Below are positions 1 to 5,399 of a DNA stretch of 5,399 nucleotides, piece by piece. The translations under genes were made by a program, and so were the position numbers. The DNA lies in contig CAMWJQ010000299.1 in the NCBI GenBank assembly GCA_947174615.1, positions 1 to 5,399 of the forward strand, read 5' to 3'. Numbering within the stretch: position 1 is the first letter of the stretch; every line of letters begins with the position of its first letter. The stretch comes from an uncultured Lachnospiraceae bacterium. Lineage in GTDB: Bacteria; Bacillota; Clostridia; Lachnospirales; Lachnospiraceae. The notes below the pieces were generated by a model, which saw only the letters and a list, made by a program, of their open reading frames with translations, made no database searches and was not told the origin of the DNA.

Positions 1-2969
1 GTATAGAGTTATGGGGCGATGCGGTTGAGTCGATGCGCACCTTTGATGTGCAGAGTCAGCGCTCCATCGAGGAAAATATGACACAGGTGTCCATTTATCC
101 TGCGGCGGAGCTGATACTGCCGCAGTCTGTGCTTGACGAGGGATTTCGCAGAATCGAGAGAGACTGTAAGGCACAGGCGAAACAGTTTCGGGAACAGACC
201 AAGCCGGAGGAGGCGCACAGGCTTGAGACGGCAGTTGCGGATTTGAAAGAACAGGTGACACAGTTTCATAGTCTGGTGAATCTCGACAGCTATATCAATT
301 ATTTTTATGAGGATACGATGTCGTTCATCGATTTGTTTCAAAATCGCCGATGCTGTATCTATCTCGACGAACCTCTGCGCATTGAGGAGCATGCGAGGGC
401 TGTGGAGCTGGAATTTCGGGAGAGCATGGTAAACCGGGCAGAGAAGGGGTATATCCTGCCAAAGCAGATGGAGGTGCTGTTTTCTGTTCAGGAGATTCTG
501 GCAAAGCTGGAGAGCGAGCGCATTCTTGCACTGTCTGCAATGGAGTTCAAGAGCTTTGGCATCAAATTTTTGCAGCGGTCAGCAGTCAACGCAAGAAATA
601 TATCTTCTTATAATAATAGTTTTGCAGAGCTTGTGAAGGATTTGAAGCATTATAAAAAGCAGGGATACAGAGTGCTCCTGCTGTCTGCTTCTGCGACACG
701 TGCAAAGCGTCTTGCATCCGACTTGATGGACGAGGGGTTGACGGCGTTTTATTCCGAGGATTCAGATAGGATGCTGCAAGCGGGGGAGATTATGACGTAT
801 CACGGCGCCGTCCTCAAAGGCTTTGAGTATCCACTGCTAAAATTTGTCGTTATCTCGGAGACGGATATCTTTGGCAGACAACAGCGCAAGCGAAAGAAAA
901 AAACCTATGAAGGGCAGAAAATCCACAATTTTTCGGATCTGAAAGTCGGGGATTATGTCGTGCATGAAAGTCATGGTCTCGGCGTCTACAAGGGGATTGA
1001 GAAGGTTGCGGTAGACAAGATCGTGAAGGATTATATCAAGATTGAGTATCGCGACGGCGGCAATCTCTATGTCCTTGCGACGGGACTGGATGTGATCCAG
1101 AAGTATGCCTCGTCCGACGCGGCAAAAAAGCCAAAGCTGAATAAGCTCGGCACACAGGAGTGGACAAAGACGAAGTCGCGGGTAAAGGCAGCGGTCAATG
1201 AGGTTGCAAAGGACTTGGTGGAGCTCTATGCAGTCCGCCGGCAGAAGGAGGGCTTTGTCTTTAGCAAGGATACAGTCTGGCAGCAGGAATTTGAGGAGAT
1301 GTTTCCTTTTGAGGAGACAGGCGATCAGCTTCTTGCGATCGAGGCGACGAAGAGTGATATGGAGAGCCCGCGCATTATGGATCGTCTGATCTGCGGCGAT
1401 GTGGGTTATGGCAAGACGGAGATTGCCATTCGTGCGGCGTTTAAGGCGGTGCAGGATGGCAAGCAGGTGGCGTTTCTCGTGCCGACGACGATACTCGCGC
1501 AGCAGCATTACAATACTTTTTTGCAGCGCATGAAGGATTTTCCGATTCGTGTGGAAATGATGTCGCGCTTTCGGACAGCAGGAGAGATCAAGAAAACGAT
1601 CGAGGGATTAAAAAAGGGGCTTGTGGACATCGTGATTGGCACGCACAGATTATTGTCTGCAGACGTCGTCTACAAGGATCTGGGACTTCTCGTGATTGAC
1701 GAGGAGCAGCGCTTTGGCGTGCGCCACAAGGAGAAGATTAAGCAGATCAAGGATGATGTGGATGTGCTGACGCTGACTGCGACCCCAATCCCAAGGACGC
1801 TGCACATGAGTCTGGTGGGAATCCGGGATATGAGCGTGTTGGAAGAAGCGCCCGGCGAGCGTCAGCCGATACAGACCTATGTCATGGAGTACAATGAGGA
1901 GATGGTGCGGGAGGCGATAGTGCGGGAGCTGTCCAGACAGGGGCAGGTATACTATGTATACAATCGTGTCAACAATATTGAGGATGTCACCAGTCAGATT
2001 GCACGCCTTGTGCCGGAGGCAAATGTGGCATTTGCGCATGGACGGATGAAGGAGCATGAGCTTGAGAAGATCATGTTTCAGTTTATCAACGGCGAGATTG
2101 ATGTGCTGGTGGCGACAACGATCATAGAGACTGGACTGGATATCTCCAATGTCAATACCATGATTATCCATGACTCGGATGCGATGGGACTTTCTCAGCT
2201 CTATCAGCTTCGGGGACGCGTGGGGCGCTCAAACCGTACTTCATATGCCTTCTTAATGTACAGGAAGGACAAAATGCTAAAGGAGATTGCAGAGAAGCGG
2301 CTGCAGGCAATTCGTGAGTTTACGGACTTGGGCAGCGGGTTCAAGATAGCCATGAAGGACCTTGAGATCAGGGGCGCCGGCAATCTCTTGGGCGAGCGCC
2401 AGCATGGTCATATGGAGGCAGTCGGCTATGATTTATACTGCAAGATGCTCAACGAGGCAGTCAAGACACTGAAAGGCACGAAGAAGGTGAATGATGATTT
2501 TGGCACGTATGTCGATATGGATGTCGATGCATTTATCCCACCGGAGTATATCGTCAATGAAGTTCAGAAGCTTGAGATCTACAAACGTATCGCAAGCCTT
2601 GAGAATGAGGCAGAATGTGACGATATGAGAAAGGAGCTCAAGGACCGTTTTGGAACGGTGCCAAAGTCTGTCGAAAATCTGATACAGATTTCCTTGATAC
2701 GCGTCATGGCGCATCGGCGTTACGTGACAGAGATTAAAGGAAAGATGGGACAGATTACATTTTTTATGGAACCCTATGCGCCAGTGCATGTAGAGCGACT
2801 GCCAGAGCTGATGGCAAAGTATCGTGGTGTGTTGGAGTTTTCTGCGAAAGGAACGCCGAATTTTGTGCTCAAATATAAAAAATATGGTCTTATAGAAAAA
2901 GAGACAGAACAGATGATGGCGTATACCAACAAAATACTGACAGACTTTGCCTTGTTATATGACGCATAG
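1..2969 (+). CDS. mfd: Transcription-repair coupling factor Mfd, 5'-truncated by window edge
   Basis: Mfd is a cytoplasmic SF2 DNA translocase. It recognises RNA polymerase stalled at template-strand lesions, pushes it off the DNA and recruits UvrA for nucleotide excision repair. The reading frame is already open at base 3, ahead of the first ATG at 33, so the gene enters from outside. 988 residues are visible, against about 1150-1180 for the family, so roughly 170-190 N-terminal residues are missing. Domains in order, numbered from the codon at base 3: the rest of the UvrB-homology module (about 1-290); the CarD-like RNA-polymerase-interacting domain (about 310-368, nt 930-1110, containing VGDYVVHESHGLGVYKG); the helicase motor with Walker A GDVGYGKTE (Lys471, nt 1413), DEEQ box (566-569), the TATPIPRTL motif and motif VI QLRGRVGR (735-742); the RecG-like TRG motif around LEIRGAGNLLG (787-797); and the C-terminal D7 regulatory domain (from about 832). 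It ends in TAG. No frameshift or missing motif is seen. Confidence 0.98.
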   Translation, partial: IELWGDAVESMRTFDVQSQRSIEENMTQVSIYPAAELILPQSVLDEGFRRIERDCKAQAKQFREQTKPEEAHRLETAVADLKEQVTQFHSLVNLDSYINYFYEDTMSFIDLFQNRRCCIYLDEPLRIEEHARAVELEFRESMVNRAEKGYILPKQMEVLFSVQEILAKLESERILALSAMEFKSFGIKFLQRSAVNARNISSYNNSFAELVKDLKHYKKQGYRVLLLSASATRAKRLASDLMDEGLTAFYSEDSDRMLQAGEIMTYHGAVLKGFEYPLLKFVVISETDIFGRQQRKRKKKTYEGQKIHNFSDLKVGDYVVHESHGLGVYKGIEKVAVDKIVKDYIKIEYRDGGNLYVLATGLDVIQKYASSDAAKKPKLNKLGTQEWTKTKSRVKAAVNEVAKDLVELYAVRRQKEGFVFSKDTVWQQEFEEMFPFEETGDQLLAIEATKSDMESPRIMDRLICGDVGYGKTEIAIRAAFKAVQDGKQVAFLVPTTILAQQHYNTFLQRMKDFPIRVEMMSRFRTAGEIKKTIEGLKKGLVDIVIGTHRLLSADVVYKDLGLLVIDEEQRFGVRHKEKIKQIKDDVDVLTLTATPIPRTLHMSLVGIRDMSVLEEAPGERQPIQTYVMEYNEEMVREAIVRELSRQGQVYYVYNRVNNIEDVTSQIARLVPEANVAFAHGRMKEHELEKIMFQFINGEIDVLVATTIIETGLDISNVNTMIIHDSDAMGLSQLYQLRGRVGRSNRTSYAFLMYRKDKMLKEIAEKRLQAIREFTDLGSGFKIAMKDLEIRGAGNLLGERQHGHMEAVGYDLYCKMLNEAVKTLKGTKKVNDDFGTYVDMDVDAFIPPEYIVNEVQKLEIYKRIASLENEAECDDMRKELKDRFGTVPKSVENLIQISLIRVMAHRRYVTEIKGKMGQITFFMEPYAPVHVERLPELMAKYRGVLEFSAKGTPNFVLKYKKYGLIEKETEQMMAYTNKILTDFALLYDA

Positions 2970-3015
2970 CGCGGTGTGCATCGTGGAATCGGACAGGAAA
3001 ATACATTGGTCGGAA

Positions 3016-3021
3016 TATACT
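3016..3021 (+). promoter_or_regulatory. Possible weak -10 box upstream of the aldo/keto reductase gene
   Basis: The 107-base gap between the mfd stop and the reductase start contains TATACT, one mismatch from the TATAAT consensus, 56 bases before the start codon. No convincing -35 hexamer lies 16-18 bases upstream, and no TGn extension is present. No intrinsic terminator was found after mfd, so the reductase may also be reached by read-through from mfd. Treat this as a tentative site. Confidence 0.22.
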
Positions 3022-3062
3022 GGAACGCGTATTGGACAGCAGATGCTGAAAACAGAAATCGG

Positions 3063-3070
3063 AAAGGAGA
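3063..3070 (+). promoter_or_regulatory. Ribosome binding site of the aldo/keto reductase gene
   Basis: AAAGGAGA is a strong Shine-Dalgarno sequence. The GGAG core ends 7 bases before the ATG at 3077. This decides the start in favour of 3077 over the in-frame ATG at 3092, which has no comparable site at a usable distance. Confidence 0.85.
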
Positions 3071-3076
3071 AATTAT

Positions 3077-4207
3077 ATGGAGTACAGGAAAATGGAGAAA
3101 CTTGGAATCCGCACATCCATGCTGGGATTTGGCTGTATGCGGTTTCCGACGAATGAGGACGGCAGCATTGATGAAAAGGAGGCGCTTGCCATGATAGATA
3201 CAGCGTATCAGTCCGGCGTTACATATTTTGATACCGCGTACCCCTATCATGACGGAATGAGTGAGGTAGTCACTGGGAAGGCGCTTGCGCGCTATCCGAG
3301 AGACTCGTATTATCTGGCGACAAAGCTGCCGATATGGGAAGTCAGGACGGTCGCGGATGCAGAACGCATTTTTCAGGAACAGCTAAAGCGCCTGCAAAAA
3401 GATCATGTTGATTTTTATCTGATGCATGCGCTGAATGCCGGAAGCTGGAATACTGTGAAAGCGCTTGGACTTCTTGAGTACTGTGAGAAGCTCCGCGCAG
3501 AGGGAAAGATCAAGTATCTTGGTTTTTCGTTTCATGATGGATATGAGGTGTTTGAGGAGATACTGAATTCATACCAGTGGGACTTCTGCCAGATTCAGCT
3601 AAACTATATGGACAAAGACACGCAGGCGACGTTGAAAGGGGTGGCGCTTGCGGAGCAGCTCGGCATTCCAATGATTATCATGGAGCCAGTAAAGGGCGGT
3701 TCGCTTGCAAAACTTCCATATGATGGCATTGATGAACGATTCAAGAAGGCGCGCCCGGATGCATCAACGTCGTCTTGGGCGCTGCGCTATGTCGGAAGCT
3801 TTGACAATGTGAAGGTTGTTCTGAGCGGCATGTCAACGATGGCACAGGTGGAGGATAATCTGAAAACCTTTGATGCGTTTGAGCCGCTGAGCGAGGCGGA
3901 GCAGCGTGTGGTTGAACAGGTGGCGGATGCGCTGCGAAAAAGGGTACAAAATGGGTGTACGAACTGCCGCTACTGTATGCCATGTCCGGCAGGGGTCGAT
4001 ATCCCCCGGTGCTTTGCGATCTGGAACCAATACCATATTTATGAGAATGTAAATGAGACAAAGAGGAACTGGACACAGGGCATCGAGGAGGCGAAAAAGG
4101 CTTCAAACTGTATCAAATGCGGAAAGTGTGAGCAGTCATGCCCGCAGCACATCGCCATCCGAGAGGACTTAGAGCGGCTTCAGAAGGAGCTGGATAAGTT
4201 GACATAA
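3077..4207 (+). CDS. Aldo/keto reductase with C-terminal 2x[4Fe-4S] ferredoxin-like domain
   Basis: A 376-residue predicted cytoplasmic oxidoreductase of the COG1453 type: a NAD(P)H-dependent TIM-barrel aldo/keto reductase fused to a ferredoxin-like tail. The N-terminus has the family signature LGFGCMRFP (residues 16-24). The usual catalytic tetrad can be placed at Asp52 and Tyr57 (in DTAYPY), Lys83 (in ATKLP) and His117 (in YLMHALN), so the barrel looks catalytically intact. The barrel runs to about residue 275. The tail has two cysteine sets: Cys294/297/300/303, spaced CxxCxxCxxCP, and Cys345/348/351/355, spaced as the classical CxxCxxCxxxCP. The first is one residue shorter than a classical ferredoxin motif, which as I recall is usual for this family. 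The tail suggests electron exchange with an iron-sulfur or flavin partner. The physiological substrate is unknown. The gene is followed by its own terminator and has no visible functional tie to mfd. Confidence 0.95.
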   Translation: MEYRKMEKLGIRTSMLGFGCMRFPTNEDGSIDEKEALAMIDTAYQSGVTYFDTAYPYHDGMSEVVTGKALARYPRDSYYLATKLPIWEVRTVADAERIFQEQLKRLQKDHVDFYLMHALNAGSWNTVKALGLLEYCEKLRAEGKIKYLGFSFHDGYEVFEEILNSYQWDFCQIQLNYMDKDTQATLKGVALAEQLGIPMIIMEPVKGGSLAKLPYDGIDERFKKARPDASTSSWALRYVGSFDNVKVVLSGMSTMAQVEDNLKTFDAFEPLSEAEQRVVEQVADALRKRVQNGCTNCRYCMPCPAGVDIPRCFAIWNQYHIYENVNETKRNWTQGIEEAKKASNCIKCGKCEQSCPQHIAIREDLERLQKELDKLT

Positions 4208-4230
4208 GATGTTCATATGTACGAAGGGAT

Positions 4231-4275
4231 AAAGAGGAGAAAAACTGTGGAATATGACAATTTTCTCCTCTTTTT
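4231..4275 (+). terminator. Strong intrinsic terminator after the aldo/keto reductase gene
   Basis: A perfect 13-bp inverted repeat (4231-4243 with 4261-4273, core GAGGAG/CTCCTC) begins 23 bases after the reductase stop. The stem is capped by a further TGT/ACA pairing (4246-4248 with 4257-4259) and its right side ends in a run of five T (4271-4275). The A-rich left flank and T-rich right flank could also terminate transcription from the other strand, but no convergent gene is present. Confidence 0.88.
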
Positions 4276-4310
4276 ATGACGGATTTTTCCCGATGAACAC
4301 GACACTTTTC

Positions 4311-4368
4311 ACAAAATTAAAAGAAAATAAAACAAAATGTAGAAATTATCGGGAGAGTATATTATAAT
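4311..4368 (+). promoter_or_regulatory. Promoter for the downstream DUF4391-like/ATPase unit
   Basis: A perfect -10 hexamer TATAAT lies at 4363-4368. The best -35 candidate at 17-base spacing is TAGAAA (4340-4345), which is weak. The stretch upstream (about 4311-4340) is A-tract rich and could act as an UP element for RNA polymerase alpha subunits. The site is 67 bases ahead of the ATG at 4436 and is the only strong promoter-like signal between the terminator and that gene. A perfect -10 with a poor -35 would fit an activator-dependent or UP-element-dependent promoter. Confidence 0.6.
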
Positions 4369-4381
4369 TAACTCGAGTCGA

Positions 4382-4398
4382 TTAACATAAAGTGTTAA
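4382..4398 (+). repeat. Inverted repeat TTAACA-N5-TGTTAA downstream of the -10 box
   Basis: Six-base perfect arms (4382-4387 and 4393-4398) are separated by TAAAG, centred about 22 bases after the -10 box. This is where a repressor would block transcription, or where a small hairpin would form in the 5' leader. Another ATTAAC copy sits at 4367-4372, overlapping the end of the -10 box, and with 4381-4386 frames an imperfect palindrome around CTCGAG (4372-4377). No regulator gene is visible in the window, so an operator role is inference. Confidence 0.4.
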
Positions 4399-4420
4399 CA
4401 ATTCAAATGCGAAAGTGTAA

Positions 4421-4429
4421 AGGTGGAGG
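4421..4429 (+). promoter_or_regulatory. Ribosome binding site of the DUF4391-like gene
   Basis: AGGTGGAGG contains a GGAGG core ending 6 bases before the ATG at 4436. This is near-ideal spacing and supports that start. Confidence 0.85.
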
Positions 4430-4435
4430 ATTAGA

Positions 4436-5068
4436 ATGAGCGAGGGAAGATATAATATTCCAAAGCAGTATAAAGTTGATAAGGGGATGCCTCTGGAGGC
4501 ATTGTTCCAGAAAATTGACAATCTGAAATGCCGCCGCATCTTTGAAGCCGAGATTGAGTGCGTGGAGTGGAGCTATCATTTGGTGGATAAAGAGGGAGTC
4601 AAAGACATGAAGGAACTCATCAGAGAGCCAGGGTTGTCAGTGTTTGAAGTGAATCTCAAGAGAAAACTTTCGCCGGATCTGCTCACAGAAGTCTTTGTTG
4701 GATTATTTCAGAGACCGATCGTTATGGTCTATCTGTGTGGCAGTGAGATGGCGATGGGAACATACATGCCAGAAGGAAAGGGGTCTGCAGGAAGGATGTG
4801 CTCGACAGATTTCTATTCATTTGATGCAGACCGCATGATCGAGCTTTTGGATTACAATACGGATCATGGCAGGACGACACAGCAGATTCATAGGAGGATC
4901 TATGGGACGCTCCGTGAGCGGAAGCGCGTTATTATGATTGAGAAGGCATTTGAGCGGCTTAACAGAGAGCATGAGAGAGTCTCTTTTGATTTTGAGTTTA
5001 GTCTTGAGAATCTGGACAGAATCAGGGCAGACGCCGATTTTGTGCAGTCACAGCTTATGGTTGTGTAA
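4436..5068 (+). CDS. DUF4391-like protein, probable component of a defence operon
   Basis: A complete 210-residue soluble protein with no signal peptide and no hydrophobic segment long enough to span a membrane. The N-terminal pattern IPKQYKVDKGMPLEALF, followed by an EIECVEWSYHL strand and then LSVFEVNLKRK and a PIVMVYLCGSEMAMGTYMP beta-hairpin, resembles the DUF4391 family (about 200-250 residues, unknown function). I recall that family from the neighbourhood of helicases and restriction-like genes. The C-terminal third (about 135-205) is charged and probably helical, including YGTLRERKRVIMIEKAFERLNREHERV. No nuclease, methyltransferase or P-loop motif is seen, so no activity is proposed. 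It is the first gene of a unit that starts after the reductase terminator and lies 108 bases before a BREX-type ATPase gene on the same strand, which suggests a joint role. The reading frame is secure; the family call is moderate and made from memory of the pattern. Confidence 0.72.
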   Translation: MSEGRYNIPKQYKVDKGMPLEALFQKIDNLKCRRIFEAEIECVEWSYHLVDKEGVKDMKELIREPGLSVFEVNLKRKLSPDLLTEVFVGLFQRPIVMVYLCGSEMAMGTYMPEGKGSAGRMCSTDFYSFDADRMIELLDYNTDHGRTTQQIHRRIYGTLRERKRVIMIEKAFERLNREHERVSFDFEFSLENLDRIRADADFVQSQLMVV

Positions 5069-5082
5069 AATTTTGGTAAGAG

Positions 5083-5103
5083 AATTGAGCAATCAATTTT
5101 TTT
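5083..5103 (+). terminator. Small hairpin plus T-run: weak terminator or attenuator between the two defence-type genes
   Basis: AATTGA (5083-5088) pairs with TCAATT (5093-5098) around a GCAA tetraloop of the GNRA class. The right arm runs into seven T (5097-5103). The stem is short and mostly A-T, so it should be a poor stopper. It could reduce expression of the downstream ATPase relative to the first gene, or mark the 3' end of a first-gene transcript. Confidence 0.4.
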
Positions 5104-5158
5104 ACATAGATCCATTTTTCATAAGTCATACAACCGGTACTGGGGAGTTTCCGGGAGT

Positions 5159-5165
5159 AAGGGGG
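5159..5165 (+). promoter_or_regulatory. Probable ribosome binding site of the BREX-type ATPase gene
   Basis: AAGGGGG ends 11 bases before the ATG at 5177. It is a longer and less exact match than the sites of the two upstream genes, which suggests weaker translation. An in-frame TGA at 5168-5170 rules out any earlier start in this frame downstream of it, leaving ATG 5177 as the first ATG available. Confidence 0.5.
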
Positions 5166-5176
5166 AATGAGTTGTT

Positions 5177-5399
5177 ATGGGTTGCAGCATATCGAGGGCA
5201 ACGGCAGCCATAGTGCTAAATTCCTTAAAGGGCGGAGTCGTTCCGAGAGTGGGACTTGAATACATTGCTGTGGGGAGAAAAAATGAGATTCAGGCACTGC
5301 TGCAGGATGTTTCCATCATTGAGCAGGGTGGGTCTGCACTCCGTTTTATAGAAGGAAAATACGGAAGCGGCAAAACTTTTCTCATGCACATACTCAGAA
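5177..5399 (+). CDS. BREX-type (BrxD/DUF2791-like) ATP-binding protein, 3'-truncated by window edge
   Basis: Only the first 74 codons are present; the frame is open to the window end. The visible part reads SRATAAIVLNSLKGGVVP, then RVGLEYIAVGRKNEIQALL, then SALRFIEGKYGSGKTFLMHIL. The Walker A loop is GKYGSGKT (residues 60-67, Lys66 at nt 5372). The order of an [A/I]-x-x-x-L-x-x-G-x-V-P helix, a GLExxAVGR turn and an F-I-x-G-x-Y-G-S-G-K-T loop is, from memory, the signature of P-loop ATPases annotated as BREX system ATP-binding proteins (BrxD, DUF2791). As I recall, related ATPases serve as the ATPase of Shango-type systems beside a TerB protein and a helicase. ATP binding is well supported; the wider system cannot be assigned because the following genes are outside the window. 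Full-length relatives are typically several hundred residues, so most of the gene is missing. It shares strand with the DUF4391-like gene 108 bases upstream. Confidence 0.8.
   Translation, partial: MGCSISRATAAIVLNSLKGGVVPRVGLEYIAVGRKNEIQALLQDVSIIEQGGSALRFIEGKYGSGKTFLMHILR

Noticed and set aside
837..1508. A 223-codon frame on the - strand within mfd.
   Set aside because: It is antisense to the conserved RNA-polymerase-interacting and Walker A regions of mfd; its Leu/Arg/His-rich composition is typical of a shadow frame.
2947..3194. Two short + strand frames (69 and 72 codons) across the mfd-reductase gap.
   Set aside because: They overlap the end of mfd and the start of the reductase in other frames, have no good ribosome binding site and resemble no protein family I know.
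4247..4279. A 10-codon frame (GTG start) inside the terminator, preceded by an AGAGGAG that looks like a ribosome binding site.
   Set aside because: The Shine-Dalgarno-like bases are the left arm of the terminator stem and the codons are its loop and right arm. The match is explained by the hairpin.
4309..4539. A 76-codon - strand frame rich in Leu, Ile and Tyr over the promoter region.
   Set aside because: Hydrophobic composition comes from reading A/T-rich non-coding DNA; it overlaps the real start of the downstream gene and lacks a ribosome binding site.
4938..5213. A 91-codon + strand frame overlapping the end of the DUF4391-like gene and the gap after it.
   Set aside because: It lies in another frame over codons of the real gene and extends into non-coding leader; no ribosome binding site or family resemblance.
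1..5399. CRISPR arrays, tRNA or rRNA genes, insertion sequences.
   Set aside because: No spaced direct repeats, tRNA-like cloverleaf with a CCA end, rRNA sequence or transposase frame was recognised on either strand.

Overview
The window comes from a low-to-moderate G+C Gram-positive bacterium, most likely a Clostridia member of the Lachnospiraceae type. I infer this from the Mfd sequence style, the aldo/keto reductase carrying a C-terminal ferredoxin domain, strong AGGAGG-like ribosome binding sites and A/T-rich intergenic DNA. No species can be named from the sequence alone. All genes read on the + strand.

Layout. (1) Bases 1-2969 hold the 3' five-sixths of mfd, the transcription-repair coupling factor, cut at its 5' end by the window edge. 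(2) A 107-base gap leads to a complete aldo/keto reductase with two C-terminal cysteine clusters for iron-sulfur binding (3077-4207). It is closed by a strong intrinsic terminator (4231-4275). (3) An A/T-rich 228-base intergenic region carries a good -10 box, A-tracts and an inverted repeat, and starts a new transcription unit. (4) That unit begins with a 210-residue protein that resembles the DUF4391 family (4436-5068). After 108 bases with a small hairpin, a second gene starts at 5177 and runs off the window. Its 74 visible residues hold a conserved N-terminal motif and a Walker A loop typical of the BREX-type ATP-binding proteins (BrxD/DUF2791 and relatives).

How they fit together. mfd and the reductase look like ordinary chromosomal genes. 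The terminator and new promoter mark a switch to what looks like the first two genes of an anti-phage or stress-defence operon. BrxD-like ATPases occur in BREX/Pgl systems and, as I recall, next to TerB-domain proteins and a helicase in Shango-type systems. A DUF4391-like protein as the promoter-proximal partner is the most interesting feature here. The deciding genes (TerB, helicase, PglX/PglZ) would lie to the right of the window and cannot be seen.
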